A stretch of DNA of 64,000 bases from Acidobacteriota bacterium (lineage in GTDB: Bacteria; Acidobacteriota; JAAYUB01), in contig JAAYUB010000134.1 of NCBI GenBank assembly GCA_012517875.1, forward strand, positions 1 through 64,000, read 5' to 3'. Made by a program: the position numbers and the translations under genes. Below the pieces are notes generated by a model. That model worked only from the letters and a program-made list of their open reading frames with translations. It made no database searches and was not told where the DNA came from. Shown here piece by piece: positions 16,026 to 23,889 of this stretch (position 1 is its first letter; each line of letters begins with the position of its first letter).

Positions 16026-17845
16026 GGCTGCTCCCGGATCGCCCCGGACGGGCAGACGGTGATGCAGTTCCCGCATTGGGCGCAGATCCGGCGGTCTATG
16101 GCCGCCTTGCCGTCGGGGGTGGCGATGATCGCCGGGCACTGGAACACGTTCATGCAGACCTTGCAACCGGTGCAGGCGGCCGGGTCGACCCTCACCGGGC
16201 GTTTCACGGGCACACCGCCCCTGGGATCGTTGAGCACGCACGGATGCCGGAAGATCAGCACGGCGACGCCGCCGTCGGGCTGACGGGTGAATGCGTGCGC
16301 CGCCCGCAGCGCCTCGATGCACGCGTCCATTGTATAGGGGTCGCGGATTTCCAGGAAGCGCACGCCGCAGCCCCGGACGGCCTCCTCGAGCCGGACCGGC
16401 CGGCCCGGCGTGCCGTCGATCCGCACGCCGGTGGAGACGGCGGGCTGCATGCCGGTCATCGCCGTCACCTCATTGTCCAGGATGACCACGATGATCCGGC
16501 TGTCGTTGTACACCGCGTTGGCCAGCTGCGGCAGGCCGGAATGCAGGAACGTCGAATCGCCGATGGTGGCCACGACGGGTTGTTCCCGGCCGTCCTGGCG
16601 GTAGGCCTGGTGGATGCCCATGGCCAGGCCGATGGAGGCGCCCATGACCAGCACCGTGTCCACCGCCTTCATGTTGACGCCCAGAGTGTAGCAGCCGATG
16701 TCCCCGGTGTAGATGCCCTTGGGGAGCGCCTTGCGGATGACGTGGAACGAGTTGCGGTGGGGGCAGGCCGGGCAGAGCGTCGGCCGCCGGACCGTCGCCG
16801 GGGCCGGGTTCTCCGGGACCGTGATCGAAATAGCGGGCTGCTCGAGGAACCGGCACAGAATGTCGTCGAGCCGCTGGCCGTCGATCTCCCCTTCGGCGGG
16901 CACCTGGCCGTTGAGGCGGCCGGACACATGGCCGCGGTCGGCGATCTGCTGTTCGATCACCGGACCGGTCTCCTCCAGGACCAGCACCCGCTCGTGCCGG
17001 CCGATGAACGCCGCCACCGGTCCGGCGGGAAACGGGAAGGCGCAGCCCACGTGGAGCAGTGGCAGCGTCAGGCCGCGGCTCGCCGCCCAGTCCTGGATCA
17101 TGCCGCGGAGGACCCCGCCGGCGATGATGCCGCAAACGCCCTCGCCCGGGTCGGCCCAGGTGAGCGCCCGCTCAGCCTCGACGTGGGCGCGGATTGCCTC
17201 CAGCTTCCGGTTCAGCTCCCGGTGCAGCTCCAGGCGGTACTTCGGCGTGGCGGCCCAGCGGTTGGGATTCTTGACGAATGCAGCGGGCGGGCAGGCGTCG
17301 ATCGCCGCGTCCAGCGATACGGACTGGCGGGCGTGGCACACCCGCAGCGACGGGCGCAGGATCACCGGGATCTCGAAGCGCTCCGACAGGGCCACCGCCA
17401 GCTTCGCGTAGGCGCAGGCTTCCTGCGGCGTGGCCGGATCGAAGACCGGCACCTTGGCGAACTGGGCGAAGGCGCGCGTGTCCTGTTCGGTCTGGGACGA
17501 GTAGGGGCCGGGATCGTCGGCGCTCACGATCACGAAGCCGCCTTTGCACCCGGTGTACGCCGAGCTCATGAGCGCATCGGCGGCGACGTTGAGCCCCACC
17601 TGCTTCATGATCGTGGCGCTGCGCTTGCCCGCTAAGGAAGCCCCCAATGCCACCTGGAAGGCGACCATCTCGTTGAGTGACCACTCGACGGCGACCGCGG
17701 CGCCCAGTTCGGAGCGGATGGCGAGAACAGCCGGGAGGATCTCGGAGCTGGGCGTGCCCGGGTACGAGGTGACCACCTGACAGCCGCCGGTCACCAGTCC
17801 CCAGGCGACCGCCTCGTTACCCATGAGAACACGCTGATCCGGCAT
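16022..17845 (-). CDS. iorA: Indolepyruvate:ferredoxin oxidoreductase alpha subunit
   Basis: 607 residues. The N-terminal half carries the pyrimidine-binding (pyruvate:ferredoxin oxidoreductase-like) domain (GNEAVAWGLVTGGCQVVTSYPGTPSSEI), the middle to C-terminal part is the TPP-binding domain with GDIGCYTLG and GDSTFLHSG metal/diphosphate motifs, and the last 70 residues hold two [4Fe-4S] motifs (CTGCKVCMNVFQCP and CAQCGNCITVCP). The first motif has an extra residue before its last Cys. The length fits the family (about 600). AGGAG lies upstream of the ATG. It indicates fermentative use of aromatic amino acids through ferredoxin. Confidence 0.94.
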   Translation of the reverse strand: MPDQRVLMGNEAVAWGLVTGGCQVVTSYPGTPSSEILPAVLAIRSELGAAVAVEWSLNEMVAFQVALGASLAGKRSATIMKQVGLNVAADALMSSAYTGCKGGFVIVSADDPGPYSSQTEQDTRAFAQFAKVPVFDPATPQEACAYAKLAVALSERFEIPVILRPSLRVCHARQSVSLDAAIDACPPAAFVKNPNRWAATPKYRLELHRELNRKLEAIRAHVEAERALTWADPGEGVCGIIAGGVLRGMIQDWAASRGLTLPLLHVGCAFPFPAGPVAAFIGRHERVLVLEETGPVIEQQIADRGHVSGRLNGQVPAEGEIDGQRLDDILCRFLEQPAISITVPENPAPATVRRPTLCPACPHRNSFHVIRKALPKGIYTGDIGCYTLGVNMKAVDTVLVMGASIGLAMGIHQAYRQDGREQPVVATIGDSTFLHSGLPQLANAVYNDSRIIVVILDNEVTAMTGMQPAVSTGVRIDGTPGRPVRLEEAVRGCGVRFLEIRDPYTMDACIEALRAAHAFTRQPDGGVAVLIFRHPCVLNDPRGGVPVKRPVRVDPAACTGCKVCMNVFQCPAIIATPDGKAAIDRRICAQCGNCITVCPSGAIREQP

Positions 17846-17933
17846 CGGTGGCTCCTGAAAGATGATCTGAAACAGTCAAGGCATGCAGGAAACCTCATTA
17901 AAACAGAACGCTGAGCTCAAACAAAGAAAAATA

Positions 17934-17962
17934 TTGTCGCGGTTCCGTCCCCCCGCTATCAT
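17934..17962 (+). promoter_or_regulatory. Promoter of the HAD-like gene
   Basis: TTGTCG and TATCAT with a 17-base spacer. The transcript would start around 17969, only about 9 bases before the ATG, leaving almost no leader. Confidence 0.5.
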
Positions 17963-17977
17963 ACCTGCGGATCGACC

Positions 17978-18805
17978 ATGCACCGAGATCTGACCGCAAC
18001 TTACCGGGACATGATGCCCGGCGTCCGGAGCCGGTTGGACGCCGCCGAACTCAGGCGCCGCCTCACCGCGGCGGACGTCGCCGTCCTGGACGTGGACGAG
18101 TGCATGATGCCCGGCTTCGCCCAGATCGCCCTCGGTCACCGCCTGTTGCGGGACGCGCTGAGCGGCGGTGGCCCGGCCGGGGCGCGCGCCGTCCGCATCG
18201 GGCGGCTGGTCGCACTGGGAGCCTGCCTGTACGGCCTCAAGCTGCTGCCCGGTGACCCGGTCCGCAAGAACCTCCGCCTCCACACCCTGTACGGGCGCGC
18301 GCTCCGGGGCGTCGAGCGCGCCGCGTTCCACCGGGTCATGCCGGACGTGTGGCGGTGCGTCTACCCGGAGGTGCGGTCCTGCCTGCGCCGCCTGGCCGAG
18401 CGGCGGCCCGTCGGCGTCATCTCGCTGGGTCTCGACTGCCTGCTCGACGGCCTCACCGCGGCGCTGGCTGAGGGCGGGAACCCAATCCCGTTCCGCTTTC
18501 TCGAGGGGAACCGGATCATCTGGCGGAACGACCGGTTCGCCGGCCTGGCGCCGCCGATCCGCCATGGGCCGCGGGACAAGGCGGCGGCCTTCGAGACGGT
18601 AGCGGTGCGCCATGGCTGGCGCGCGCCGCTCGTGGTCGGCCACAACGCCGACGAGACGGAGCTGTGTGTCATCGCCGAATCAGCCGGCGGACTCAGCATC
18701 GGCATCGGCGCCCGTCCGGCCCACCGGGACCAGTTCCACGTGCTGCTGCCCCGGGGAGCGTGGGATCGGCTGGAAGAGTTTCTCCACGCGTACGATGTGG
18801 GGTGA
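17978..18805 (+). CDS. HAD-superfamily hydrolase-like protein
   Basis: 275 residues with the HAD phosphatase pattern: motif I D38-V-D40 in VAVLDVDECM, motif II as a Ser after a strand in GVISLGLDCL (about 150), a lysine in the RDKAAAFE segment (about 190) and motif IV in LVVGHNADETE (about 215, where the usual DD is replaced by N-A-D). The cap region is helical. The replacement at motif I+4 and motif IV makes catalytic status uncertain. No clear ribosome site precedes the ATG, in keeping with a near-leaderless transcript. It diverges from iorA and converges on the AOR gene; the substrate is unknown. Confidence 0.7.
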   Translation: MHRDLTATYRDMMPGVRSRLDAAELRRRLTAADVAVLDVDECMMPGFAQIALGHRLLRDALSGGGPAGARAVRIGRLVALGACLYGLKLLPGDPVRKNLRLHTLYGRALRGVERAAFHRVMPDVWRCVYPEVRSCLRRLAERRPVGVISLGLDCLLDGLTAALAEGGNPIPFRFLEGNRIIWRNDRFAGLAPPIRHGPRDKAAAFETVAVRHGWRAPLVVGHNADETELCVIAESAGGLSIGIGARPAHRDQFHVLLPRGAWDRLEEFLHAYDVG

Positions 18806-18863
18806 GCCGTCACGCGACCGGTACCTGACCGCCGGGCGCCGGCTGCAGCCGGTGGTCGTGCAC

Positions 18864-18895
18864 AAAAAAACAGGGCGGCCGGTGCAGCCGCCCTG
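18864..18895 (-). terminator. Terminator of the ferredoxin-AOR operon
   Basis: CAGGGCGGC/GCCGCCCTG stem with a 7-base loop followed on the minus strand by seven T, 24 bases past the AOR stop. Confidence 0.9.
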
Positions 18896-18918
18896 TGATT
18901 CCTGCCGCGGCAAAGGGA

Positions 18919-21096
18919 TCAACGCAGGTGACGCTCCACCACAGCCAGGACCTCAGGCAGGTCCATGCCGATCTTGCGGAGATGTTCGGGCGTGGGCACG
19001 CCTTCGGGCGTCCAGCCCTTGCGTGCGTAGACGGCGTTCAACAGATGCTGGTATTGCTCCTCCCGGTAATGGCGCAGGATCCTGAGTTTTTCCTCGCTGC
19101 TCTTGCCGGCGGGATCGACGCCCACTTTCTCGCGCAGTTGCTGATCGTACCGGTCCTGCCGTGATTCATACTCCTCGACGGTGACCGGGCCCACCATCCG
19201 GAACGGCGGGATGTCGTCGCTGCGCCGGCCGCGCCCGAGGCGCATGCAGAGGACTTTCTGGAAGTTGTACACCCGCTCCGATTGCAGAATCAGTTCCTTC
19301 TTGTCGAGGTTCCCGCCGGTGATGGCGTTGTAAATGTCGACGTAGTTCTGAACATGTTCCGGGACCTTGGCCGGTTCGGCGGTTTGGGCGTTGTCGGCGG
19401 GTTCCACGTCGTTCCATGGCAGTTTGCACAGTCCCTGCAATCCGAACCAGGTCCGGAACATGGGAAAGTAGTGGAGCGCCTCCGCCTTGTCTTCAAAGGT
19501 GGGGATCTGGTTGTTGACCATGTCCATGAAGATCAACCAAGCTTCGTCGTGCTGCGGGCCCTTGAGCGCCATGCTGTAACCGCCCTGCTGGGCCAGCGAC
19601 TCCTTGGAGACGTACTGGGAGTACTCGAGACCCTTGCACTCGCAGCCGATGTCCTGCATGAGCTGGGGATCGGCATCGAAATGATCGATGAAATACTCCT
19701 TCATCTTCCGGGTACCCAGTCCGGCGATGAGGCCGAAGCCTTCGCCTCGGGCGATCTGGTGCATCATTTCCAGCGTGTCCCGCCAGTTCCCCCAAGTGAA
19801 ATCCAGGCCGCCCGTGCGCTCGGCGTTGAGCACGCCCTTCTCCCAGCATTCCATGATGAAGGCGGTCATGGTGCCGAAGGAGATGGTATCCAGGCCGTAG
19901 GTGTCGCAGTAGAAGTTGATCTCGAGAACCGCGCGGGCATCGAAGACGCCGATGTTGGAACCGCAGCCGCCCACGGTCTCGTACTCGGGGCCGTCGACGG
20001 TGACGCGATGCCCCTTGTAGGGACCGGTCAGCAACTCGAAGCCGTCCGCCGCCTTGGCGCAGGCCATGGTGCAACCGAACCAGCAGCCGTCGGGCAGCCC
20101 GTGGGTGACATACTTGTAAAAGGCGTGCGAATTGATTTTGGGCGTGTCCACGTGCCGGCCGAACTTGAAATTGTGCGTGGGCAGCAGGTCGTATTCGTCC
20201 ATGATCTCGACGAGGTGGGCGGTGCCGATCTGGCGCATTCGGCACTGCTGGTCGTCCAGGGCGATGATCTCCTTATGGAGCTTCAGGCCGGTGTGCTGGA
20301 GCTTGTCCAGGTCGGCGGGATCGTTGGACTTGCCCGACAGGCCCGAATACTTGACCACAACCGCCTTGATCTTCTTGTCGCGGAACACCGTGCCGATGCC
20401 TCCGCGGCCGGCCTGCTTGAGCCGCGCCACCTTGCGGCGCCGGTCATAGAAGGAAAAGTTCAGGCACCCGATCAGGGCGTGCTCGGCGCCGCGGCCGGCG
20501 CTGACCGAGGAGATGTGCATCTTCTCCAGCTCGTTGTCGGCGAACATCTCCACCATCTGCTCGGCCAGAATGTGGCTGTCCACCGCTTCACCGGGGGCCT
20601 CGAAGATCTGAACCAGCCCCTGGTTGCCGTCGATATACACGATGACGTCGCGCTCGGCCTTGCCCTGGATTTCGATTGCGTCGAAGCCGGAGAACTTCAG
20701 GTAGGGGCCGAAGTAGCCGCCCACGTTACTGTCGATGGGGATGTCGGTAAGTGGCGAGATGGACACCACCAGCGATTTTCCCGAACCCGGGTAGTTGGTA
20801 TTGCCGCAGATCGGCCCCATGCCGATGTTGATCTCGTTCTCGGGGTCGTTCCAGCGCGTGGTGTCGGAGATGGCGTCCCAAAGCAGTTTCAGGCCGAAAC
20901 CCTTGCCCCCGGTGAACTTCTGTTTCATTTCCTCGGAAACCGGTTTTTCCCGGATCTCGTGCGACGAGACGTTCACATACAGTGTGCGCATGTTATAGCC
21001 GCGCACCACCGGCCGGAGCTTGTAGCGGAATTCCTTGAGCAGAACGTGCCGGGCCTTCAGGGCGTCGACGTCGGTGTGGATCTTGGTGTTGTTCAT
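18919..21096 (-). CDS. Tungsten-type aldehyde:ferredoxin oxidoreductase
   Basis: 725-residue member of the AOR family, which oxidises aldehydes to acids with a tungsto-bispterin cofactor and one [4Fe-4S] cluster. The first domain (about 37-245) contains GGKGFGLKLLWD, GPICGNTNYPGSGK and the pterin-binding GRGAEHALIG and AGRGGIGTVFRDKKIKAV blocks. Cluster ligands are C338-x3-C342-x3-C346 and probably C557. The first spacing is x3 rather than the more usual x2. The C-terminal GWTPEGVPTPEHL is typical. Compared with roughly 600-residue archaeal AORs it has extra N-terminal and C-terminal material. GAGGAG precedes the ATG, 5 bases after the ferredoxin-subunit stop. Substrate range is not determinable. 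Confidence 0.92.
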   Translation of the reverse strand: MNNTKIHTDVDALKARHVLLKEFRYKLRPVVRGYNMRTLYVNVSSHEIREKPVSEEMKQKFTGGKGFGLKLLWDAISDTTRWNDPENEINIGMGPICGNTNYPGSGKSLVVSISPLTDIPIDSNVGGYFGPYLKFSGFDAIEIQGKAERDVIVYIDGNQGLVQIFEAPGEAVDSHILAEQMVEMFADNELEKMHISSVSAGRGAEHALIGCLNFSFYDRRRKVARLKQAGRGGIGTVFRDKKIKAVVVKYSGLSGKSNDPADLDKLQHTGLKLHKEIIALDDQQCRMRQIGTAHLVEIMDEYDLLPTHNFKFGRHVDTPKINSHAFYKYVTHGLPDGCWFGCTMACAKAADGFELLTGPYKGHRVTVDGPEYETVGGCGSNIGVFDARAVLEINFYCDTYGLDTISFGTMTAFIMECWEKGVLNAERTGGLDFTWGNWRDTLEMMHQIARGEGFGLIAGLGTRKMKEYFIDHFDADPQLMQDIGCECKGLEYSQYVSKESLAQQGGYSMALKGPQHDEAWLIFMDMVNNQIPTFEDKAEALHYFPMFRTWFGLQGLCKLPWNDVEPADNAQTAEPAKVPEHVQNYVDIYNAITGGNLDKKELILQSERVYNFQKVLCMRLGRGRRSDDIPPFRMVGPVTVEEYESRQDRYDQQLREKVGVDPAGKSSEEKLRILRHYREEQYQHLLNAVYARKGWTPEGVPTPEHLRKIGMDLPEVLAVVERHLR

Positions 21097-21101
21097 GTTC
21101 G

Positions 21102-21494
21102 CTACTCCTCGGTCACGATCTCGATCGCCTGGGTGGGGCAGCCCTTGACGCAGACGCCGCAAGCCACGCACTTGAAGGGATTCAACACGCCGTCACACCG
21201 CCGCATGGCGTCGATGGGACAGACGGCCACGCAGGCGAAACAGCTGATGCACAGTTTCTTGTTGATCATCACCACGCCCTGCTTGTTGACGGTGATGGCC
21301 TGGGTGGGACACTCGTCGACGCACTTGCGGTACTGCTGGTCGCAGACCACCAGATGGAACCCCCCGTCGGGCTTCTCGATGACCTGGATGGCCGATTTGG
21401 CGGGGTTGTCCTCTTTGAAGAACGCCATGGAACAGGCCGTCATGCACTGGTTGCAGCCGATGCATTTCTCGTCATAGGTTTTGAGATACTTCAT
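21102..21494 (-). CDS. 16-cysteine ferredoxin-like electron-transfer subunit
   Basis: 130 residues with 16 Cys, enough for four [4Fe-4S] clusters: C11/14/17/21, C82/85/88/92 and C108/111/114/118 form classical motifs, and C51, C58, C62 with C99 complete an atypical fourth set. This is the HycB-like pattern of electron-transfer subunits that accompany AOR-family enzymes (for example in Aromatoleum AOR and related complexes). The gene is first in the operon, 5 bases before the AOR gene, so the two proteins very likely form a complex. Confidence 0.9.
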   Translation of the reverse strand: MKYLKTYDEKCIGCNQCMTACSMAFFKEDNPAKSAIQVIEKPDGGFHLVVCDQQYRKCVDECPTQAITVNKQGVVMINKKLCISCFACVAVCPIDAMRRCDGVLNPFKCVACGVCVKGCPTQAIEIVTEE

Positions 21495-21526
21495 GGGGGC
21501 AGGACCTCCATTTATAGTGGCACTTC

Positions 21527-21555
21527 ATATTATCGGCCACGGTGTAATAAGTCAA
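21527..21555 (-). promoter_or_regulatory. Promoter of the ferredoxin-AOR operon
   Basis: Minus-strand TTGACT and TAATAT separated by 17 bases, 33 bases before the ferredoxin-subunit ATG. Confidence 0.65.
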
Positions 21556-21582
21556 CCGGATTTCCGCTTCGTTTCGGCCTCT

Positions 21583-21611
21583 TGCGCCCGCACTCGGCCG
21601 GCGGTTATAAT
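21583..21611 (+). promoter_or_regulatory. Promoter of the MoaD/ThiS-like gene
   Basis: TTGCGC and a perfect TATAAT separated by 17 bases, 30 bases before the ATG at 21642. It is back-to-back with the AOR operon promoter. Confidence 0.6.
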
Positions 21612-21641
21612 CACCGGGACAGGATGCGTGAGAGGTGCGGC

Positions 21642-21845
21642 ATGCGGCTCATCATCAACAACCGGGAAACCGATCTGACGGGCAGCCAGCTCACCGTCCG
21701 CCAGATGCTGCAGCAGATGAAGTACACCTTCCCGATGATTTTCGTTCGGGTCAACGGTGATGTGATCCGGAAAGACCAGTATGACTCGTTCGTGATTCGG
21801 GACGGAGACCGCGTGGACGCCATCCACCTGATGGGCGGAGGATAA
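21642..21845 (+). CDS. MoaD/ThiS-family small sulfur-carrier-like protein
   Basis: 67 residues with the ubiquitin-like beta-grasp layout and a C-terminal Gly-Gly-Gly, the site that is adenylated and thiocarboxylated in MoaD and ThiS. It lies divergently 148 bases from the AOR operon. MoaD-like proteins are often encoded beside AOR genes because the enzyme needs dithiolene pterin, so a role in making or sulfurating the tungstopterin is likely. A ThiS role in thiamine synthesis cannot be excluded, but no thi genes are near. AGAGGTG precedes the ATG. Confidence 0.8.
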   Translation: MRLIINNRETDLTGSQLTVRQMLQQMKYTFPMIFVRVNGDVIRKDQYDSFVIRDGDRVDAIHLMGGG

Positions 21846-21900
21846 GGCGGTTGCCCGGGACACCCGGTCTTCCGGCCGCCCCCGCGCGTGTCGCAGCGTT

Positions 21901-23715
21901 TCAGGGCCGGTCGCCCGTCGCGGGTGGGAACCGGACAGGCAGGCCGTTCCGTTCCAGGCACTCCCAGACATCGATGACGGAGATGCCGGCCGCCAGCACC
22001 TGGCGCAGGCAATCTTCGGGAATCTTGCCGGTCAGGTGTTGCCGGACGGCGTCCCGCAGCGCGCCCGGGGGCGCCAGACCCAGGTTGTGGCCGAGGCGTT
22101 CCATCTTCTCGTCGTCCAGACCTTGGCTGATGGCGGCTGCCAGGTGGTCGGTTGACAGGCCGGCCTGGATCCAGAATCGGATCAGATGGTCGGCGCGGTC
22201 CACCGCGTTCGGCTCCGGCCGGGAGCGGAAGTCCTGCGGCTGGCAGGGCGTGAGGCGGTGCGTGGCCGCGGCGGCCCGGACCGTTTCCGGACAATCGGGC
22301 AGGTCGGTGACGGCGTCGTAGAACTGCAAGGCCCGGTCACGCTCGCCGGCGACATCCCACAGCTGCCCCGCCAGGAGCAGGCCGTCGGCCCAGGCGGCGG
22401 CGGGCAGCATCGCGCGGAGTGACTCCGGGCGGTCGGCGAAGTCCCGGACCGCAGCCCGCGCGTCCGCCGGCCGGTCGGCGCCGGCCAGAACCCGGGCCAG
22501 CATGAGCCGCCCCAGGGGCGACAGATCGGTGCGCGACTCCAACATCCGCACGCCATCGGCGTAGAGACCGGGGGCCAGAATCTCGTCCCGGAAGTTTCCC
22601 CAGACCGAGAACTCGCTCACGGGGACTTGCTGCAGGCTCGCCGCCCACCGGGTCCACAGCTCCGCCAGCGGGGCGCCGAAGCAGGCGGGGAAATCCTTGT
22701 CGAGGCCCTGGCCGCGATGCCAGAATTCCAGATACTTGGCCCAGCCGACCTGATCCACCAGAAACGCCGTGAAGGAGCAGACCAGGTCGAACACCCACGG
22801 GTTGTTCCGGTAGCAGTCGATCCGCTCCAGTTCGGCCAGAGTCGGTAGTTCCCGGCTCTGGACGATCCGTGCGGCCGGCTGATGCCACCGCTCCGGCTGC
22901 TCCCGCCGGTTGAGGTATTCGGTGAGGCCTTCGGTGATCAGAAACGACGGGTAGTTGCGCCGATTGATCCGCCAGACCAGCAGATGCATGAACTCGTGGC
23001 GCAGGCGGGCCTCCGGCCACCCGTGGATGACCTGCTCCTGGAGCAGGATGAACGTGTGGGGGGCGTCGGGTTGCAGACGACGGAACAGCGTCTCGTCGGG
23101 ATAATAGTAGAAGTGGATCCGGGGATCCTCCGGCAGCTTGTGCTCCCGGCAGAAGGATTGAACGAGGGCCGTGTAGTCCCGCTGGAGTCGATCCACCACC
23201 GGTTCGAGGTCGGCCTGTTCCGGATAATGGAATACGATCTGGGAGGTCGGCCGTGTCCGCCAGCCGGCGAGTTCCTTCTCCAGCGAGATCTTGGCGAACA
23301 GTTCCTCGATCTGACGCAATTGCGCCGCGGGGAGCCGCGGCAGCCGGCGTGCCTGGGCGAACCAGCGCAGCGCGGCCTGGTAGTTGCCGAACTGGTAGTC
23401 GATCAAACCCAGCATGGTGAACGTCCGGGCCATGACCGGCGCGCTGACGGCGCCCTGGAGGGCTTTGTTGAGGACCGTGTACGCCTGCATGTAGTCGCGC
23501 TTTTCGAACAGAACCATGCCCAGCGCGTAGTACGACGCGGGGCCCGGCTCCCGTTCCGCCCACTGCGCGGCCAGCGTCTCCGCCTCCGCCAACCGGTGTT
23601 CCCGGATCAGCCGGTTGATCTGGTCCCCGGACTCGTTTCCCGCTTCCGCCGGTTGGGCCATGCCGGCGGTGGCGAGAACCGCCACCAGCACTCCGATCAC
23701 GACCAGTCGCACCAT
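21901..23715 (-). CDS. Secreted TPR protein with peptidase-MA-like gluzincin domain
   Basis: 604 residues. A signal peptide (about 1-20) is followed by tetratricopeptide-like helices (25-150), then a gluzincin-type peptidase domain with HEFMH at 240-244 and E262 in ITEGLTEYLN as the likely third zinc ligand, the arrangement of the peptidase MA-like family (PF13485). The C-terminal 200 residues are helical and resemble further TPR-type repeats. GGAGGTG lies before the ATG at 23715, which begins the signal peptide; longer frames upstream lack a ribosome site. Probably a periplasmic or surface metallopeptidase; substrate unknown. Confidence 0.8.
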   Translation of the reverse strand: MVRLVVIGVLVAVLATAGMAQPAEAGNESGDQINRLIREHRLAEAETLAAQWAEREPGPASYYALGMVLFEKRDYMQAYTVLNKALQGAVSAPVMARTFTMLGLIDYQFGNYQAALRWFAQARRLPRLPAAQLRQIEELFAKISLEKELAGWRTRPTSQIVFHYPEQADLEPVVDRLQRDYTALVQSFCREHKLPEDPRIHFYYYPDETLFRRLQPDAPHTFILLQEQVIHGWPEARLRHEFMHLLVWRINRRNYPSFLITEGLTEYLNRREQPERWHQPAARIVQSRELPTLAELERIDCYRNNPWVFDLVCSFTAFLVDQVGWAKYLEFWHRGQGLDKDFPACFGAPLAELWTRWAASLQQVPVSEFSVWGNFRDEILAPGLYADGVRMLESRTDLSPLGRLMLARVLAGADRPADARAAVRDFADRPESLRAMLPAAAWADGLLLAGQLWDVAGERDRALQFYDAVTDLPDCPETVRAAAATHRLTPCQPQDFRSRPEPNAVDRADHLIRFWIQAGLSTDHLAAAISQGLDDEKMERLGHNLGLAPPGALRDAVRQHLTGKIPEDCLRQVLAAGISVIDVWECLERNGLPVRFPPATGDRP

Positions 23716-23819
23716 GCGGCACCTCCATGATCTGAAAAAGAGGCAGTATAGCACAGGCTCGTCGGCAGCGGACGGGAGAGTTCGCGCGGGCCGACGCCGA
23801 CGCCAGACATCACTTGACA

Positions 23820-23848
23820 TTGATTTGTCGAAGTTGTTCCGCTAAAAT
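23820..23848 (+). promoter_or_regulatory. Promoter of the radical SAM gene
   Basis: TTGATT and TAAAAT separated by 17 bases, 41 bases before the ATG at 23890. A second TTGACA begins 6 bases further upstream but would give an over-long spacer. Confidence 0.45.
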
Positions 23849-23889
23849 GGCGCCGAAAAATTTTTCGGTTCTCGCTGCGAGCATCCACC

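Noticed and set aside
19282-21477. Plus-strand frame of about 730 codons opposite the AOR operon
   Set aside because: Shadow of AOR and the ferredoxin subunit.
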